From assembly GCA_964059195.1 (NCBI GenBank), contig CAXKWD010000008.1:49084502-49148501 (forward strand): a stretch of DNA of 64,000 nucleotides, given 5' to 3'. The DNA is from Ectobius pallidus (taxonomy: Eukaryota > Arthropoda > Insecta > Blattodea > Ectobiidae). Positions 44,391-54,493 of the stretch are shown here, piece after piece (the stretch's first letter is position 1; each line of letters begins with the position of its first letter). The notes below the pieces were generated by a model. It searched no databases. It was not told the DNA's origin and saw only the letters and a list, made by a program, of their open reading frames with translations. Made by a program: the position numbers and the translations under genes.

Positions 44391-44620
44391 TCTAGCATAA
44401 GCCTATCATAATTCTTTGAATCTGAAATGAAGTTATATATTGCAAACAATAATGTTGCTCGCTGATAAGTTACATCAGCACTCCAGATAACCTCGCCGTC
44501 ACCTCCTTTAACACAGGAAGATCCTATTTGCGTGCATCTGCAAGGTAACCTTTGACATATGCAACTGAAACTTGTAATAATAAATGCATACTCACCATAA
44601 CACGATGACCTAGAATCCAT
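44387..44620 (-). CDS. Small Cys-rich hypothetical protein, left arm
   Basis: This is the mirror copy of 57,627-57,860. One residue differs (K for Q in the SSCxGGDG stretch). Its coding status is uncertain. Confidence 0.2.
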   Translation of the reverse strand: MDSRSSCYGEYAFIITSFSCICQRLPCRCTQIGSSCVKGGDGEVIWSADVTYQRATLLFAIYNFISDSKNYDRLMLD

Positions 44621-44749
44621 TTGCTTAATCTAATTTATGAAAACGATATGTAGGATACGAGGATTATGGTTCTAGGCTAAACGTAAAAAAGAAAGAAGCA
44701 ATCAAGGTTGCCCCGTTCCTTTTTTTGAAATAAACATAACTAAAACATG

Positions 44750-45124
44750 TTAGTAACAATGGTTTATTTGAAGATCGTCCTTCAACAGCTCGTACATTGT
44801 CAAATTGTACATACTTTCGTGTGGTTCAACATTGTCTGCAATGGATTTCACTTCCTGCTGAATCATGGAATATTTCGAAACAATATTCAACAGAGATGTA
44901 CTGTGGAGCGTGAGAAAGTTTATTTCATCCACAGATAAAATAATAAAATTACCCTCACAATGAATCAAACAACCCTTTAGATTTTTTCTAGTCTTGAGTT
45001 GTACTTTCTCTTCAACACATCTGTAGGGTAGTTTGGAGCAGAGATGTTCGCATAGTTTGGGGAGATGCATAAGGATAGAGCTAAAATAGTATGGAGTCAG
45101 TATTACACTATTTCCACATAACAA
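44750..45124 (-). CDS. Unknown protein exon, left arm of palindrome II
   Basis: This is the mirror copy of 57,123-57,497 and encodes an identical product; see that entry. Confidence 0.35.
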   Translation of the reverse strand: MLCGNSVILTPYYFSSILMHLPKLCEHLCSKLPYRCVEEKVQLKTRKNLKGCLIHCEGNFIILSVDEINFLTLHSTSLLNIVSKYSMIQQEVKSIADNVEPHESMYNLTMYELLKDDLQINHCY

Positions 45125-46000
45125 CTGTTTTAGACCAATTTACACTCCAAGGTCACAAAAGGTTTTTTTAGCAAAATGGACAATTTAAGCTATTTTTTAA
45201 ATGGTATTCGCTCTTAACAAGCTTGTTATGTTACATTAAATGTTTGACATGAGTAACACTATAGTCAAAGATAAACTGGGCAAATCCTAAAAATAAAATA
45301 ATTTATGACAGCTAAGAATTCGTCACAGTTCCAAAGATCTGATTGGTACCCCATATGATTGGAGAGTTATATTTAATTTTGTGAATATCTGTTCCCTCAT
45401 GATAGGATAGGATGAGAGGACAACTTAATAATTCATACAAAATGTCTGCAAACAAAACAAGCTGTAAGAAAACGTATACAGGAACCATTACAAAATAATA
45501 TGAAAACTCTATCAACAAACAAACAAACCTTTTGTAAAATAACAGAGATAAGGGAAAATACAAACGAAAACAAAGCAGGAGATAAAAAGATTGTCAAGGT
45601 TGTATTAAAATTTAAAACAATTACATAATAAATCCATAAATTATGATTGAACATATACATAGACAGAGGAAATGAAGGTATTTATACATTAAACTTACGA
45701 GACGATCATCCCTAACAAACTCAAAATTTATTGGTTTGTTATAGCAAATGTAGGACATGCCCACTATATCCAATGTTAAACAGAGCAAAAATAAGCCCCA
45801 TCCCAACTAAATCTAAACTCTCAAAATAATAAAATGTTATACCCTCCATAAAAGGGTGAAGGCTCAACAACACCTAATTTATAACAATGACGTACAGGAT
45901 GAGAGGAGAGGAGTTCGAGGTTAAACGTAAAAGGAAAGACATACCGAATGGTACACCGTTCCTTTTTAAAATAAAGACAAAGAAGAATGTTAGTAAAGAT
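45125..46000. other. No gene seen (left arm, mirror of 56,250-57,110)
   Basis: The T-rich strand gives hydrophobic frames that overlap each other, with no motif. It may include an upstream exon of the gene at 44,750-45,124. Confidence 0.3.
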
Positions 46001-46002
46001 TG

Positions 46003-46008
46003 TTTATT
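46003..46008 (-). terminator. Poly-A signal of left MMP gene
   Basis: AATAAA on the minus strand lies about 110 bases after the stop codon, the mirror of 56,239-56,244. Confidence 0.6.
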
Positions 46009-46115
46009 TCAAGACCATCCTTCACCAATTAACAGATTGTCAAGTTGTGAAACATACAAACATATTTTTTCTATTTGCACATATCTGTAGATCAGCTTGA
46101 AGCACAGAACAACGA

Positions 46116-47753
46116 TCAAAGTTTAGATACAAGTGATTTAATTTCATTAATCAATCCCTTTTTAGGTGGACAATCTATTCCAAATAGTTCAAGACTATTC
46201 TTAAAGGTATTAACAACGGTGTTGTTAAATTCACTATATTGTATTACTTTATTATCCTGGAAGAAGTATAAAAACCCATCTGTATACCTAAACACGTTAT
46301 CTATTTTTGGGGGAATCCCGGGGAAAATATTCTGAACGTAATAATAGTTAGCTGGATTTACAGCACAATTGTCAATCTCTAAAACTAAACCATCATCATA
46401 AAACAGATATGTTATTCCTCGATACGTGTTGACACCAGCTGTCAAAGAGTTGTTTCTATTATCAAAAGTAGGTACAGGTTTAGGATAGCCGGGTTGAAGC
46501 CTAAATGTTTGATGTTCAACGAGATACTGTTTAGTACCGACTATCATAACGATGTAGGAATTTGGTTTTTGATAAACAGCTGTCACATCAAACTCCTTAG
46601 GTAAGTGCTCTACCCAAGTGGGTATGAAAAAGGGAGAGTTTATTTCCCTATCTACTAAATCTATAATCCATACCCATTCTCTATAAAACACATATAATGC
46701 ATTATTAACTACCATAAATGTGTTAACGTTTTTCAGTTTACAGAGGTCAGGAACAATACTCGGCACAGGTCTACCGGATTCATACTGAGGAGTTGTTGAT
46801 GGCGTAGGTCGAGGTGATGATGGCGTAGGTCGAGGTGATGATGGCGTAGGTCGAGGTGATGATGGCGTAGGTCGAGTCGATGATGGCGTAGGTCTAGGTG
46901 TTGAAGGCTTAGGCCGAGGTGTCGAAGAAGGAAGCAGCGGTGGTGACGGCTGAGGTTTTGGTCGTGACGATGGAGGACCATATCGTTTCTTGGCTTCAGC
47001 AATATCATTATCGTTCAAATCGAGTGGTGGATGATAGGGATTGTAAAGTGCATACATTACAGCGTTTTTATCGTTTATGTGATATATTCCCAACGTGTGT
47101 CCAATTTCGTGAATGAGTACGTAATACAGACTGTTGACCGTTTCATCACCAATGAAATTCGTTTTCGTAGACCATTGTAAGTCGTCGTTAATGTGAATTT
47201 CAGGACGAAGATCCTTACTAGGATGGAAGGCATGTGCTAAAACACGGTCATTTGTCACGAAATCGTCATTACAATCCATATCGAGAAGTTGAAATTTATG
47301 GTATCCTCTCTGATTAGTTATTAAGATATCTGGTTGTTTTATATCTCTTGAGAAAGTGAGGCCAGATATAGATGCCCATTTTTCAAAAGCCCTATATGCA
47401 ATTTCTATAGCCTTTAGGTCCATGGTGTTATAATTCCATGTTAAATGTGTTTTGTTCCACTTGTTCAACTCTTCAGAGTACGTTATATCTGCAACTCCGC
47501 ATCGAGGTGTCCTCATTAAAATCAAAGTGTCATTGTCTAACTTTGAAGATACATTAAGTCCATAATTAGCTTGAAACATGGCAAGAGCTTCTTCGAAAAC
47601 TCGTTTGTCTTGTAGTGTGTTGCTCTTACACGATAGATATCCATACTGCTTTAGATAATTAATTGCCATTTCTTGATCGTCGTCGTCGTTCACCATCATA
47701 ACCTCTGCCCAGCCACAGAGGGCAATGGTTAAAATAATTACAAGCCGTAACAT
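46116..47753 (-). CDS. Matrix metalloproteinase, left-arm copy
   Basis: This frame encodes the same 545-residue protein as the right-arm copy at 54,494-56,131, with no amino-acid difference that I can see. It has a signal peptide, cysteine switch (C85), catalytic HEIGHTLGIYH at 215-225, Pro-rich hinge 260-332 and a hemopexin-like end with C338 and C528. Promoter and poly-A signal are also mirrored, so both copies could be expressed. Full description is given under the right-arm copy. Confidence 0.93.
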   Translation of the reverse strand: MLRLVIILTIALCGWAEVMMVNDDDDQEMAINYLKQYGYLSCKSNTLQDKRVFEEALAMFQANYGLNVSSKLDNDTLILMRTPRCGVADITYSEELNKWNKTHLTWNYNTMDLKAIEIAYRAFEKWASISGLTFSRDIKQPDILITNQRGYHKFQLLDMDCNDDFVTNDRVLAHAFHPSKDLRPEIHINDDLQWSTKTNFIGDETVNSLYYVLIHEIGHTLGIYHINDKNAVMYALYNPYHPPLDLNDNDIAEAKKRYGPPSSRPKPQPSPPLLPSSTPRPKPSTPRPTPSSTRPTPSSPRPTPSSPRPTPSSPRPTPSTTPQYESGRPVPSIVPDLCKLKNVNTFMVVNNALYVFYREWVWIIDLVDREINSPFFIPTWVEHLPKEFDVTAVYQKPNSYIVMIVGTKQYLVEHQTFRLQPGYPKPVPTFDNRNNSLTAGVNTYRGITYLFYDDGLVLEIDNCAVNPANYYYVQNIFPGIPPKIDNVFRYTDGFLYFFQDNKVIQYSEFNNTVVNTFKNSLELFGIDCPPKKGLINEIKSLVSKL

Positions 47754-47794
47754 GTTGAAGTTTCAACAACATGGTCTCGGCAGTGATGCAGCCG

Positions 47795-47802
47795 CTTATA
47801 TA
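47795..47802 (-). promoter_or_regulatory. TATA box of left MMP gene
   Basis: TATATAAG on the minus strand lies 42 bases upstream of the start codon, with TTACGTCAT just before it. It is the mirror of 54,445-54,452. Confidence 0.65.
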
Positions 47803-48059
47803 CCCCGTCGATGACGTAAGCTGTTGCAATCGACACCTCCCCTCTCCTCCATTTTCGTCTGATGCGTAGCAATTAACATATTTACAGCCTGAAACCAAAG
47901 AAGTGTTGAGAGAAAAGAAAGGAAATTCTATTTGGTTATCATACGAAAACTTAAATGTGTTATACCTTTTGTGATGCCCTCTTAAATGTTTCACACTTGG
48001 TGTCACATTTTCTGCTCCATATTCCCATCAGAGGATTGGCAAGTATGCCAACGTTCACA

Positions 48060-48315
48060 AGATTGTAAACGTAAACAAAAACACGAATATGAACGCAAAC
48101 GTGAATGTGAACGTAAACGTAAACGTGATCGTCAACGTCAACGTAAACGTAAACGTGATCGTAAACGTAGAAGTGATCGTAATCGTAAACGTGAATGTGA
48201 ACGAAAATGCAAACGTGAACGTGAACGTAAACGTAAACGTGATCGTCAACGTAGAAGTGATCGTAATCGTAAACGTGAATGTGAACGAAAATGCAAACGT
48301 GAACGTGAACGGATA
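48060..48315. repeat. ACGTTT/ACGTTC hexamer minisatellite, left arm
   Basis: The hexamers CGTAAA, CGTGAA and CGTGAT alternate in 84-bp higher-order units. The strict 6-base period leaves several overlapping frames open on both strands (for example Lys/Arg- or Val/Asn-rich), which are not genes. The mirror copy is at 53,931-54,190. Confidence 0.85.
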
Positions 48316-48323
48316 CACTTAAT

Positions 48324-48553
48324 TTGTGAAATTGTTACCTATTAATAAACAGTACGACAGAGGCAAATCTAATAGTCTTAACAATTTATACAATGTGGAT
48401 GTAAATTAACAAAGACACAGGAAAAAATGATATGTAAACAAAAAGAATATATAGAATGTTTAAGTGGAGAGGAAAATAATGTCAGTTGTGCATAAAAAAT
48501 TTAAATTACGTAAAAAATCCACAAATCATGACGGAACATGACCAATTGACAGA
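48324..48553. repeat. Internal repeat module, left arm
   Basis: This is the mirror of 53,690-53,920. A related copy lies at 49,940-50,280. Confidence 0.5.
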
Positions 48554-49366
48554 CGAAATGAAGTTAATTATACAAAAAGGACACCCATCACTAATCATAA
48601 TGACAAAAGAAATTCAAAAAAAAACCTTGTCAATTCGAACAAACTGATTGTAAAATAGGAGAAAACATCTGTAAACAAAGATTATGTTGGAACGTGAAAG
48701 CCTCAGGATAGGTGACGTAAGCAAAAAAAAACTACAATCAACAGTGGAAATCAAGTCATTAAAGCATAAAAATGTACCCCCATATGTAAAGGACACCTTA
48801 ACAAGAAATACAAACTGTAAAAAATTGGTAAAAAGAAGGCCTAAAAAATTAAAATCATGTAAAAACTACACAAATTATTATTAAAATGTCTAATTGAACA
48901 CGATAGGTGATAGGTTGCTCCTCGCTCTCCAACATTTGCCAACGTTCCATCGTAGCTGATCGTTGTCCAAAAGCAACAACAAGAATAAAACTACGCCACA
49001 AAACCTTTATGTACAGTCATGGCCATCATCCTCATGACGCATGATCATTATCATACTCGTTCAAGGCTAGTTATACTTTAGTGCATTAAAGCCTTAACTT
49101 CACTAACTAGAATCCGAATAAAAAGTCTGTCATTTCACTAAACTGACAGATAACTTTAACATTTCCCTCAGGTTCACCAACAGTATTATAAAATAATATG
49201 ATAAAGACTGTAAATTATCAAATTTTGGTATGTATTAATCATATCTTACATGTCATACATGTTGAGTCATGAATATGTGTCATTGGTACCAGATAAAAAG
49301 GTGACGTCAGCAAGTCATGTTTGAACAGGCCTCACCGAGGAAGAATTGCAACACAAGTTGAAATAT
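48554..49366. other. No convincing gene (left arm)
   Basis: A 66-codon Lys-rich frame (48,684-48,884) is mirrored at 53,363-53,563, but it has no motif. Because the arms are nearly identical, its presence in both carries no evolutionary weight. Confidence 0.3.
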
Positions 49367-49651
49367 TTAGAATACAGTTTTATTTAACTTTTCTTTCAAA
49401 AATGTACAAAATTGTGAGAAACGTTCGTGGTCCCTCCGAGGATCATCTCCCTCATTCCACTGTCCAAGTTCGACCTTGCAATAAGCACAACGAACAATAT
49501 CATCGTATCCCGTGTAATAAAATCCCTCGGAGGCCAAAAGCGTTGGATTCATGAAAGACACAGTCCATCTTCCATATGTTTTCAAACGATCACTTTCCTT
49601 TTTCATATTGAGAACACGCCACTTTGTACGAGGACAAGCGTTCGAAGACAT
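49367..49651 (-). CDS. Single-BIR (IAP-like) protein, left-arm copy
   Basis: This frame encodes the same 94-residue protein as 52,596-52,880, with Zn ligands C55, C58, H75 and C82 and no RING finger. Full description is given under the right-arm copy. Confidence 0.88.
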   Translation of the reverse strand: MSSNACPRTKWRVLNMKKESDRLKTYGRWTVSFMNPTLLASEGFYYTGYDDIVRCAYCKVELGQWNEGDDPRRDHERFSQFCTFLKEKLNKTVF

Positions 49652-50370
49652 GATAACGTTTCTTCTTCTTCACCTTCTGATCTTCAACTGTTCCAAGATG
49701 ACTACCAATACTATATCCCTCAGGTCTAAACGTTTCAGAATTCAAACAAAAAAGGTTTTAAACTAGCAAAGAAATTATGAAAATAATTATTTGTGCACAA
49801 AAATTACGTAACAATATGACAATACTGAGTAGAGAGGCTCAGGATAGGTATCACCCTCAAAACACGATCCATCGTGAACAGTAGACAAGGGATTCGAAAC
49901 CGTTTATGCGTTTAAAATGTACACCTGTATGATAATGACAGTCTTAATAGTACATACAAAATAAAAAAAAAATGGGCGAAAATAATGTCAGTTATGCATT
50001 AAAAATGAAAATTACGTAAACAAAATTCACAAATCATAATTGAACATGTCCAATTGGCAGAGAAAATGATGCCAGTTATACATTTAAAATGCGAAATGTT
50101 TACGTATTACTAAACAACAGGACAAATACAACTCTAAGAGCCTTAACAATTTTAACAATATGGCTGTAAACTAACAAAGGAATAGGAAAACACAACTCTA
50201 AACAAAGGGATTATATAGAACATGTCTAGCAAAAACTACTAAATTAATCCACAAATCATGTCCATCGACACAGGAAATGAAGTCGTTTCTACATTTAAAA
50301 TTGGTTGGTTGGTTGGTTGACGGTAGGAATGAAAGAAAGACAAATAAGTGATGAAACAATATTTATTTTG
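49652..50370. repeat. Internal repeat module and spacer, left arm
   Basis: Segments near 49,940-50,280 repeat the module at 48,324-48,553 (words such as CATAACTGACATTATTTTC on the minus strand). A GGTTGGTTGGTTGGTT tract near 50,304 differs in length from the right arm. No gene is seen. Confidence 0.45.
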
Positions 50371-50863
50371 TCACATGATATAGCGAACAAAACTGGAAAA
50401 ATTAAAATGGGTCTTCATCCAAATTCTTAACACCATCACATTCTGTAGTGCACATGCCATATGTGAAGCAGTATGAAAAAAACATTTGACGTCACATTGT
50501 CTTAATTTACTTAGGGCAGCTGACATCATCAAGGTTAGTAACACTTCTTTGCAGTAGTTTTTCAAAAAATTTTGCTTTTTCTAGTCCCTTGCAATAAAGT
50601 CTGTCTTCACACTGTAAAGCACTCTCTAGTATAGATTTCAATGCCACATATGGTATGTATCCAAGCTGCCAAGGGATTCCGTGAAGATACGATTCTGCAT
50701 ACTCCTGGCACCGACCGTCCGGAAAAACACCAGCTGGCGGTTCAAGCATAAAGTGTCCAATTCTCCCATCGTGTGAGATCAGTGCCACCTCCTTCGCCAC
50801 GAACTGCTTGGATTCAGACTGAAATCCCTGGACATCTATGATGACAAAATTATCATAAGACAT
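50371..50863 (-). pseudogene. DEDDh-exonuclease-like protein, left-arm copy (truncated)
   Basis: This is identical to the right-arm protein (51,375-51,872) up to residue 118. A 5-bp loss (CTGAG) near 50,513 then brings a stop directly after SCPK, removing the last 47 residues, which include the Cys/His cluster. The remaining sequence is open in another frame. This is one of very few differences between the arms, so the damage is recent. Confidence 0.75.
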
Positions 50864-51087
50864 TGGTAAAGATGTTAGTGAGAGTGGTATTATTCAATAC
50901 TTCTATCGTGGAGAAGTAAACAGTAGGCTTCTGATTTTAACTCCTCGTTCTGCTACGAGCAGTCAATGACAAAAGACTGGCGTGTGATTGATAAAGTCAC
51001 TCCTTTTAAGTAGCGGACAGCTGGCACGCTTTTGATAACAAAGAGCTATGCAATAATTATCATCCTCGTTTTCCAGAGTCCATTGCT

Positions 51088-51150
51088 AGTTTGCCGCGCC
51101 ATTAACATTGCCACCGTCTCTCCTAAAACATAGCGCTGCACCCTTAAACA
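51088..51150. other. 63-bp unique centre of palindrome II
   Basis: The arms meet at AGCAATGGACTCTGGAAAAC on the right and its complement on the left. The sequence between them (starting AGTTTGCCGCGCCATTAACA) is not self-complementary. A unique centre is what a hairpin loop or a dimer junction would leave. Confidence 0.8.
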
Positions 51151-51374
51151 AGCAATGGACTCTGGAAAACGAGGATGATAATTATTGCATAGCTCTTTGT
51201 TATCAAAAGCGTGCCAGCTGTCCGCTACTTAAAAGGAGTGACTTTATCAATCACACGCCAGTCTTTTGTCATTGACTGCTCGTAGCAGAACGAGGAGTTA
51301 AAATCAGAAGCCTACTGTTTACTTCTCCACGATAGAAGTATTGAATAATACCACTCTCACTAACATCTTTACCA

Positions 51375-51872
51375 ATGTCTTATGATAATTTTGTCATCAT
51401 AGATGTCCAGGGATTTCAGTCTGAATCCAAGCAGTTCGTGGCGAAGGAGGTGGCACTGATCTCACACGATGGGAGAATTGGACACTTTATGCTTGAACCG
51501 CCAGCTGGTGTTTTTCCGGACGGTCGGTGCCAGGAGTATGCAGAATCGTATCTTCACGGAATCCCTTGGCAGCTTGGATACATACCATATGTGGCATTGA
51601 AATCTATACTAGAGAGTGCTTTACAGTGTGAAGACAGACTTTATTGCAAGGGACTAGAAAAAGCAAAATTTTTTGAAAAACTACTGCAAAGAAGTGTTAC
51701 TAACCTTGATGATGTCAGCTGCCCTAAGCTGAGTAAATTAAGACAATGTGACGTCAAATGTTTTTTTCATACTGCTTCACATATGGCATGTGCACTACAG
51801 AATGTGATGGTGTTAAGAATTTGGATGAAGACCCATTTTAATTTTTCCAGTTTTGTTCGCTATATCATGTGA
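51375..51872 (+). CDS. DEDDh-exonuclease-like protein (RNase H-type fold, inferred), right arm
   Basis: The 165-residue frame starts at an ATG with DNFVIIDVQGFQSESKQFVA. A beta strand carrying Asp10 is followed by a KEVALI strand (24-29). Later marks are HGIPW (61-65), YCKGLEK (90-96), CPKL (116-119) and a Cys/His group (C125, C129, H132, H137, C140). The layout resembles a family of element-associated proteins in arthropods and cnidarians that I read as derived from DEDDh 3'-5' exonucleases. The expected D-x-E is D-x-Q here, so catalysis is doubtful. It is the innermost gene, reading away from the palindrome centre; its mirror is truncated. The function is inferred, and a nucleic-acid-binding role is possible. 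Confidence 0.55.
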   Translation: MSYDNFVIIDVQGFQSESKQFVAKEVALISHDGRIGHFMLEPPAGVFPDGRCQEYAESYLHGIPWQLGYIPYVALKSILESALQCEDRLYCKGLEKAKFFEKLLQRSVTNLDDVSCPKLSKLRQCDVKCFFHTASHMACALQNVMVLRIWMKTHFNFSSFVRYIM

Positions 51873-51959
51873 CAAAATAAATATTGTTTCATCACTTATT
51901 TGTCTTTCTTTCATTCCTACCGTCAACCAACCAGAAGACTTTCGTAATTTTAAATGTAG

Positions 51960-52300
51960 AAACGACTTCATTTCCTGTGTCGATGGACATGATTTGTGGA
52001 TTAATTTAGTAGTTTTTGCTAGACATGTTCTATATAATCCCTTTGTTTAGAGTTGTGTTTTCCTATTCCTTTGTTAGTTTACAGCCATATTGTTAAAATT
52101 GTTAAGGCTCTTAGAGTTGTATTTGTCCTGTTGTTTAGTAATACGTAAACATTTCGCATTTTAAATGTATAACTGGCATCATTTTCTCTGCCAATTGGAC
52201 ATGTTCAATTATGATTTGTGAATTTTGTTTACGTAATTTTCATTTTTAATGCATAACTGACATTATTTTCGCCCATTTTTTTTTATTTTGTATGTACTAT
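51960..52300 (+). repeat. Internal repeat module, right arm, between DEDDh-like and BIR genes
   Basis: Two copies of a unit (about 51,960-52,185 and 52,186-52,300) share CATGATTTGTGGATT-like and CATAACTGACATTATTTTC words. A further copy follows at 53,690-53,920, and a weaker one at about 56,570-56,700. Each copy lies downstream of a gene. Confidence 0.5.
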
Positions 52301-52595
52301 TAAGACTGTCATTATCATACAGGTGTACATTTTAAACGCATAAACGGTTTCGAATCCCTTGTCTACTGTTCACAATGGATCGTGTTTTGAGGGTGATACC
52401 TATCCTGAGCCTCTCTACTCAGTATTGTCATATTGTTACGTAATTTTTGTGCACAAATAATTATTTTCATAATTTCTTTGCTAGTTTAAAACCTTTTTTG
52501 TTTGAATTCTGAAACGTTTAGACCTGAGGGATATAGTATTGGTAGTCATCTTGGAACAGTTGAAGATCAGAAGGTGAAGAAGAAGAAACGTTATC

Positions 52596-52880
52596 ATGTC
52601 TTCGAACGCTTGTCCTCGTACAAAGTGGCGTGTTCTCAATATGAAAAAGGAAAGTGATCGTTTGAAAACATATGGAAGATGGACTGTGTCTTTCATGAAT
52701 CCAACGCTTTTGGCCTCCGAGGGATTTTATTACACGGGATACGATGATATTGTTCGTTGTGCTTATTGCAAGGTCGAACTTGGACAGTGGAATGAGGGAG
52801 ATGATCCTCGGAGGGACCACGAACGTTTCTCACAATTTTGTACATTTTTGAAAGAAAAGTTAAATAAAACTGTATTCTAA
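52596..52880 (+). CDS. Single-BIR (IAP-like) protein, right arm
   Basis: The 94-residue frame is almost entirely one BIR domain. It has an N-terminal Arg-rich helix region, LASEGFYYTGYDD at 39-51, zinc ligands C55-x2-C58-x16-H75-x6-C82, and WNEGDDP at 65-71, which is the signature WxxGDDP. BIR proteins bind and block caspases or their antagonists; insects use them in cell-death control, and several large insect DNA viruses carry them. There is no RING finger or second BIR, so it could act as a small decoy or a caspase binder. The ATG is clear and no intron is needed. TGACGTCA lies about 70 bases after the gene. A decayed copy lies at 38,640-39,010. Confidence 0.88.
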   Translation: MSSNACPRTKWRVLNMKKESDRLKTYGRWTVSFMNPTLLASEGFYYTGYDDIVRCAYCKVELGQWNEGDDPRRDHERFSQFCTFLKEKLNKTVF

Positions 52881-53689
52881 ATATTTCAACTTGTGTTGCA
52901 ATTCTTCCTCGGTGAGGCCTGTTCAAACATGACTTGCTGACGTCACCTTTTTATCTGGTACCAATGACACATATTCATGACTCAACATGTATGACATGTA
53001 AGATATGATTAATACATACCAAAATTTGATAATTTACAGTCTTTATCATATTATTTTATAATACTGTTGGTGAACCTGAGGGAAATGTTAAAGTTATCTG
53101 TCAGTTTAGTGAAATGACAGACTTTTTATTCGGATTCTAGTTAGTGAAGTTAAGGCTTTAATGCACTAAAGTATAACTAGCCTTGAACGAGTATGATAAT
53201 GATCATGCGTCATGAGGATGATGGCCATGACTGTACATAAAGGTTTTGTGGCGTAGTTTTATTCTTGTTGTTGCTTTTGGACAACGATCAGCTACGATGG
53301 AACGTTGGCAAATGTTGGAGAGCGAGGAGCAACCTATCACCTATCGTGTTCAATTAGACATTTTAATAATAATTTGTGTAGTTTTTACATGATTTTAATT
53401 TTTTAGGCCTTCTTTTTACCAATTTTTTACAGTTTGTATTTCTTGTTAAGGTGTCCTTTACATATGGGGGTACATTTTTATGCTTTAATGACTTGATTTC
53501 CACTGTTGATTGTAGTTTTTTTTTGCTTACGTCACCTATCCTGAGGCTTTCACGTTCCAACATAATCTTTGTTTACAGATGTTTTCTCCTATTTTACAAT
53601 CAGTTTGTTCGAATTGACAAGGTTTTTTTTTGAATTTCTTTTGTCATTATGATTAGTGATGGGTGTCCTTTTTGTATAATTAACTTCAT
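52881..53689. other. No convincing gene (right arm)
   Basis: This is the spacer after the BIR gene, containing TGACGTCACC near 52,939 and TTACGTCACC near 53,527. A Lys-rich 66-codon minus-strand frame (53,363-53,563) lacks any motif. Confidence 0.3.
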
Positions 53690-53920
53690 TTCGTCTGTCA
53701 ATTGGTCATGTTCCGTCATGATTTGTGGATTTTTTACGTAATTTAAATTTTTTATGCACAACTGACATTATTTTCCTCTCCACTTAAACATTCTATATAT
53801 TCTTTTTGTTTACATATCATTTTTTCCTGTGTCTTTGTTAATTTACATCCACATTGTATAAATTGTTAAGACTATTAGATTTGCCTCTGTCGTACTGTTT
53901 ATTAATAGGTAACAATTTCA
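53690..53920 (+). repeat. Internal repeat module, right arm
   Basis: It resembles 51,960-52,185: shared words include CTTCATTTC, GTCAATTGG, CATGATTTGTGGATT, TTTGTTA.TTTACA and TAAATTGTTAAG. A common ancestor or a shared regulatory or gene-end role is possible. Confidence 0.5.
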
Positions 53921-53930
53921 CAAATTAAGT

Positions 53931-54190
53931 GTATCCGTTCACGTTCACGTTTGCATTTTCGTTCACATTCACGTTTACGATTACGATCACTTCTACGTTG
54001 ACGATCACGTTTACGTTTACGTTCACGTTCACGTTTGCATTTTCGTTCACATTCACGTTTACGATTACGATCACTTCTACGTTTACGATCACGTTTACGT
54101 TTACGTTGACGTTGACGATCACGTTTACGTTTACGTTCACATTCACGTTTGCGTTCATATTCGTGTTTTTGTTTACGTTTACAATCTTGT
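53931..54190. repeat. ACGTTT/ACGTTC hexamer minisatellite, right arm
   Basis: About 43 hexamers are arranged in 84-bp units (ACGTTCACGTTTGCATTTTC recurs at 53,941 and 54,025). It lies about 250-500 bases upstream of the MMP TATA box. The conserved 6-base spacing of ACGTT could place protein-binding sites in phase, but this is speculation. The long open frames on both strands are by-products. Confidence 0.85.
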
Positions 54191-54427
54191 GAACGTTGGC
54201 ATACTTGCCAATCCTCTGATGGGAATATGGAGCAGAAAATGTGACACCAAGTGTGAAACATTTAAGAGGGCATCACAAAAGGTATAACACATTTAAGTTT
54301 TCGTATGATAACCAAATAGAATTTCCTTTCTTTTCTCTCAACACTTCTTTGGTTTCAGGCTGTAAATATGTTAATTGCTACGCATCAGACGAAAATGGAG
54401 GAGAGGGGAGGTGTCGATTGCAACAGC

Positions 54428-54476
54428 TTACGTCATCGACGGGGTATATAAGCGGCTGCATCACTGCCGAGACCAT
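54428..54476 (+). promoter_or_regulatory. Core promoter of MMP gene, right arm
   Basis: The CRE-like word TTACGTCAT (54,429-54,437) is followed by a TATA box TATATAAG at 54,445-54,452 and an initiator-like TCACTG at 54,461. Transcription would be expected to start at about 54,470-54,476. An upstream ATG at 54,475 opens a different frame, and leaky scanning or a start just after it would be needed for the main frame. Confidence 0.65.
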
Positions 54477-54493
54477 GTTGTTGAAACTTCAAC

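Noticed and set aside
46733..47008. 91-codon His/Leu-rich frame across the MMP hinge (mirror 55,239-55,514)
   Set aside because: It is a frame shadow of the 21-bp Pro-rich hinge repeats of the MMP.
47659..48006. 115-codon frame antisense to nothing, overlapping the MMP start (mirror 54,241-54,588)
   Set aside because: It crosses the MMP promoter and signal-peptide region in another frame. A faint HLRGHHK zinc-finger-like word lacks its Cys pair.
47986..48345. 119-codon Arg/Lys-rich frame with Cys-rich start, mirrored at 53,902-54,261
   Set aside because: It is produced by the hexamer array, which keeps several overlapping frames open on both strands. The Cys-containing start has no clear zinc-finger spacing.
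48684..48884. 66-codon Lys-rich frame (mirror 53,363-53,563)
   Set aside because: Lys-rich and AT-driven, it has no motif or promoter. Arm identity makes mirrored presence uninformative.
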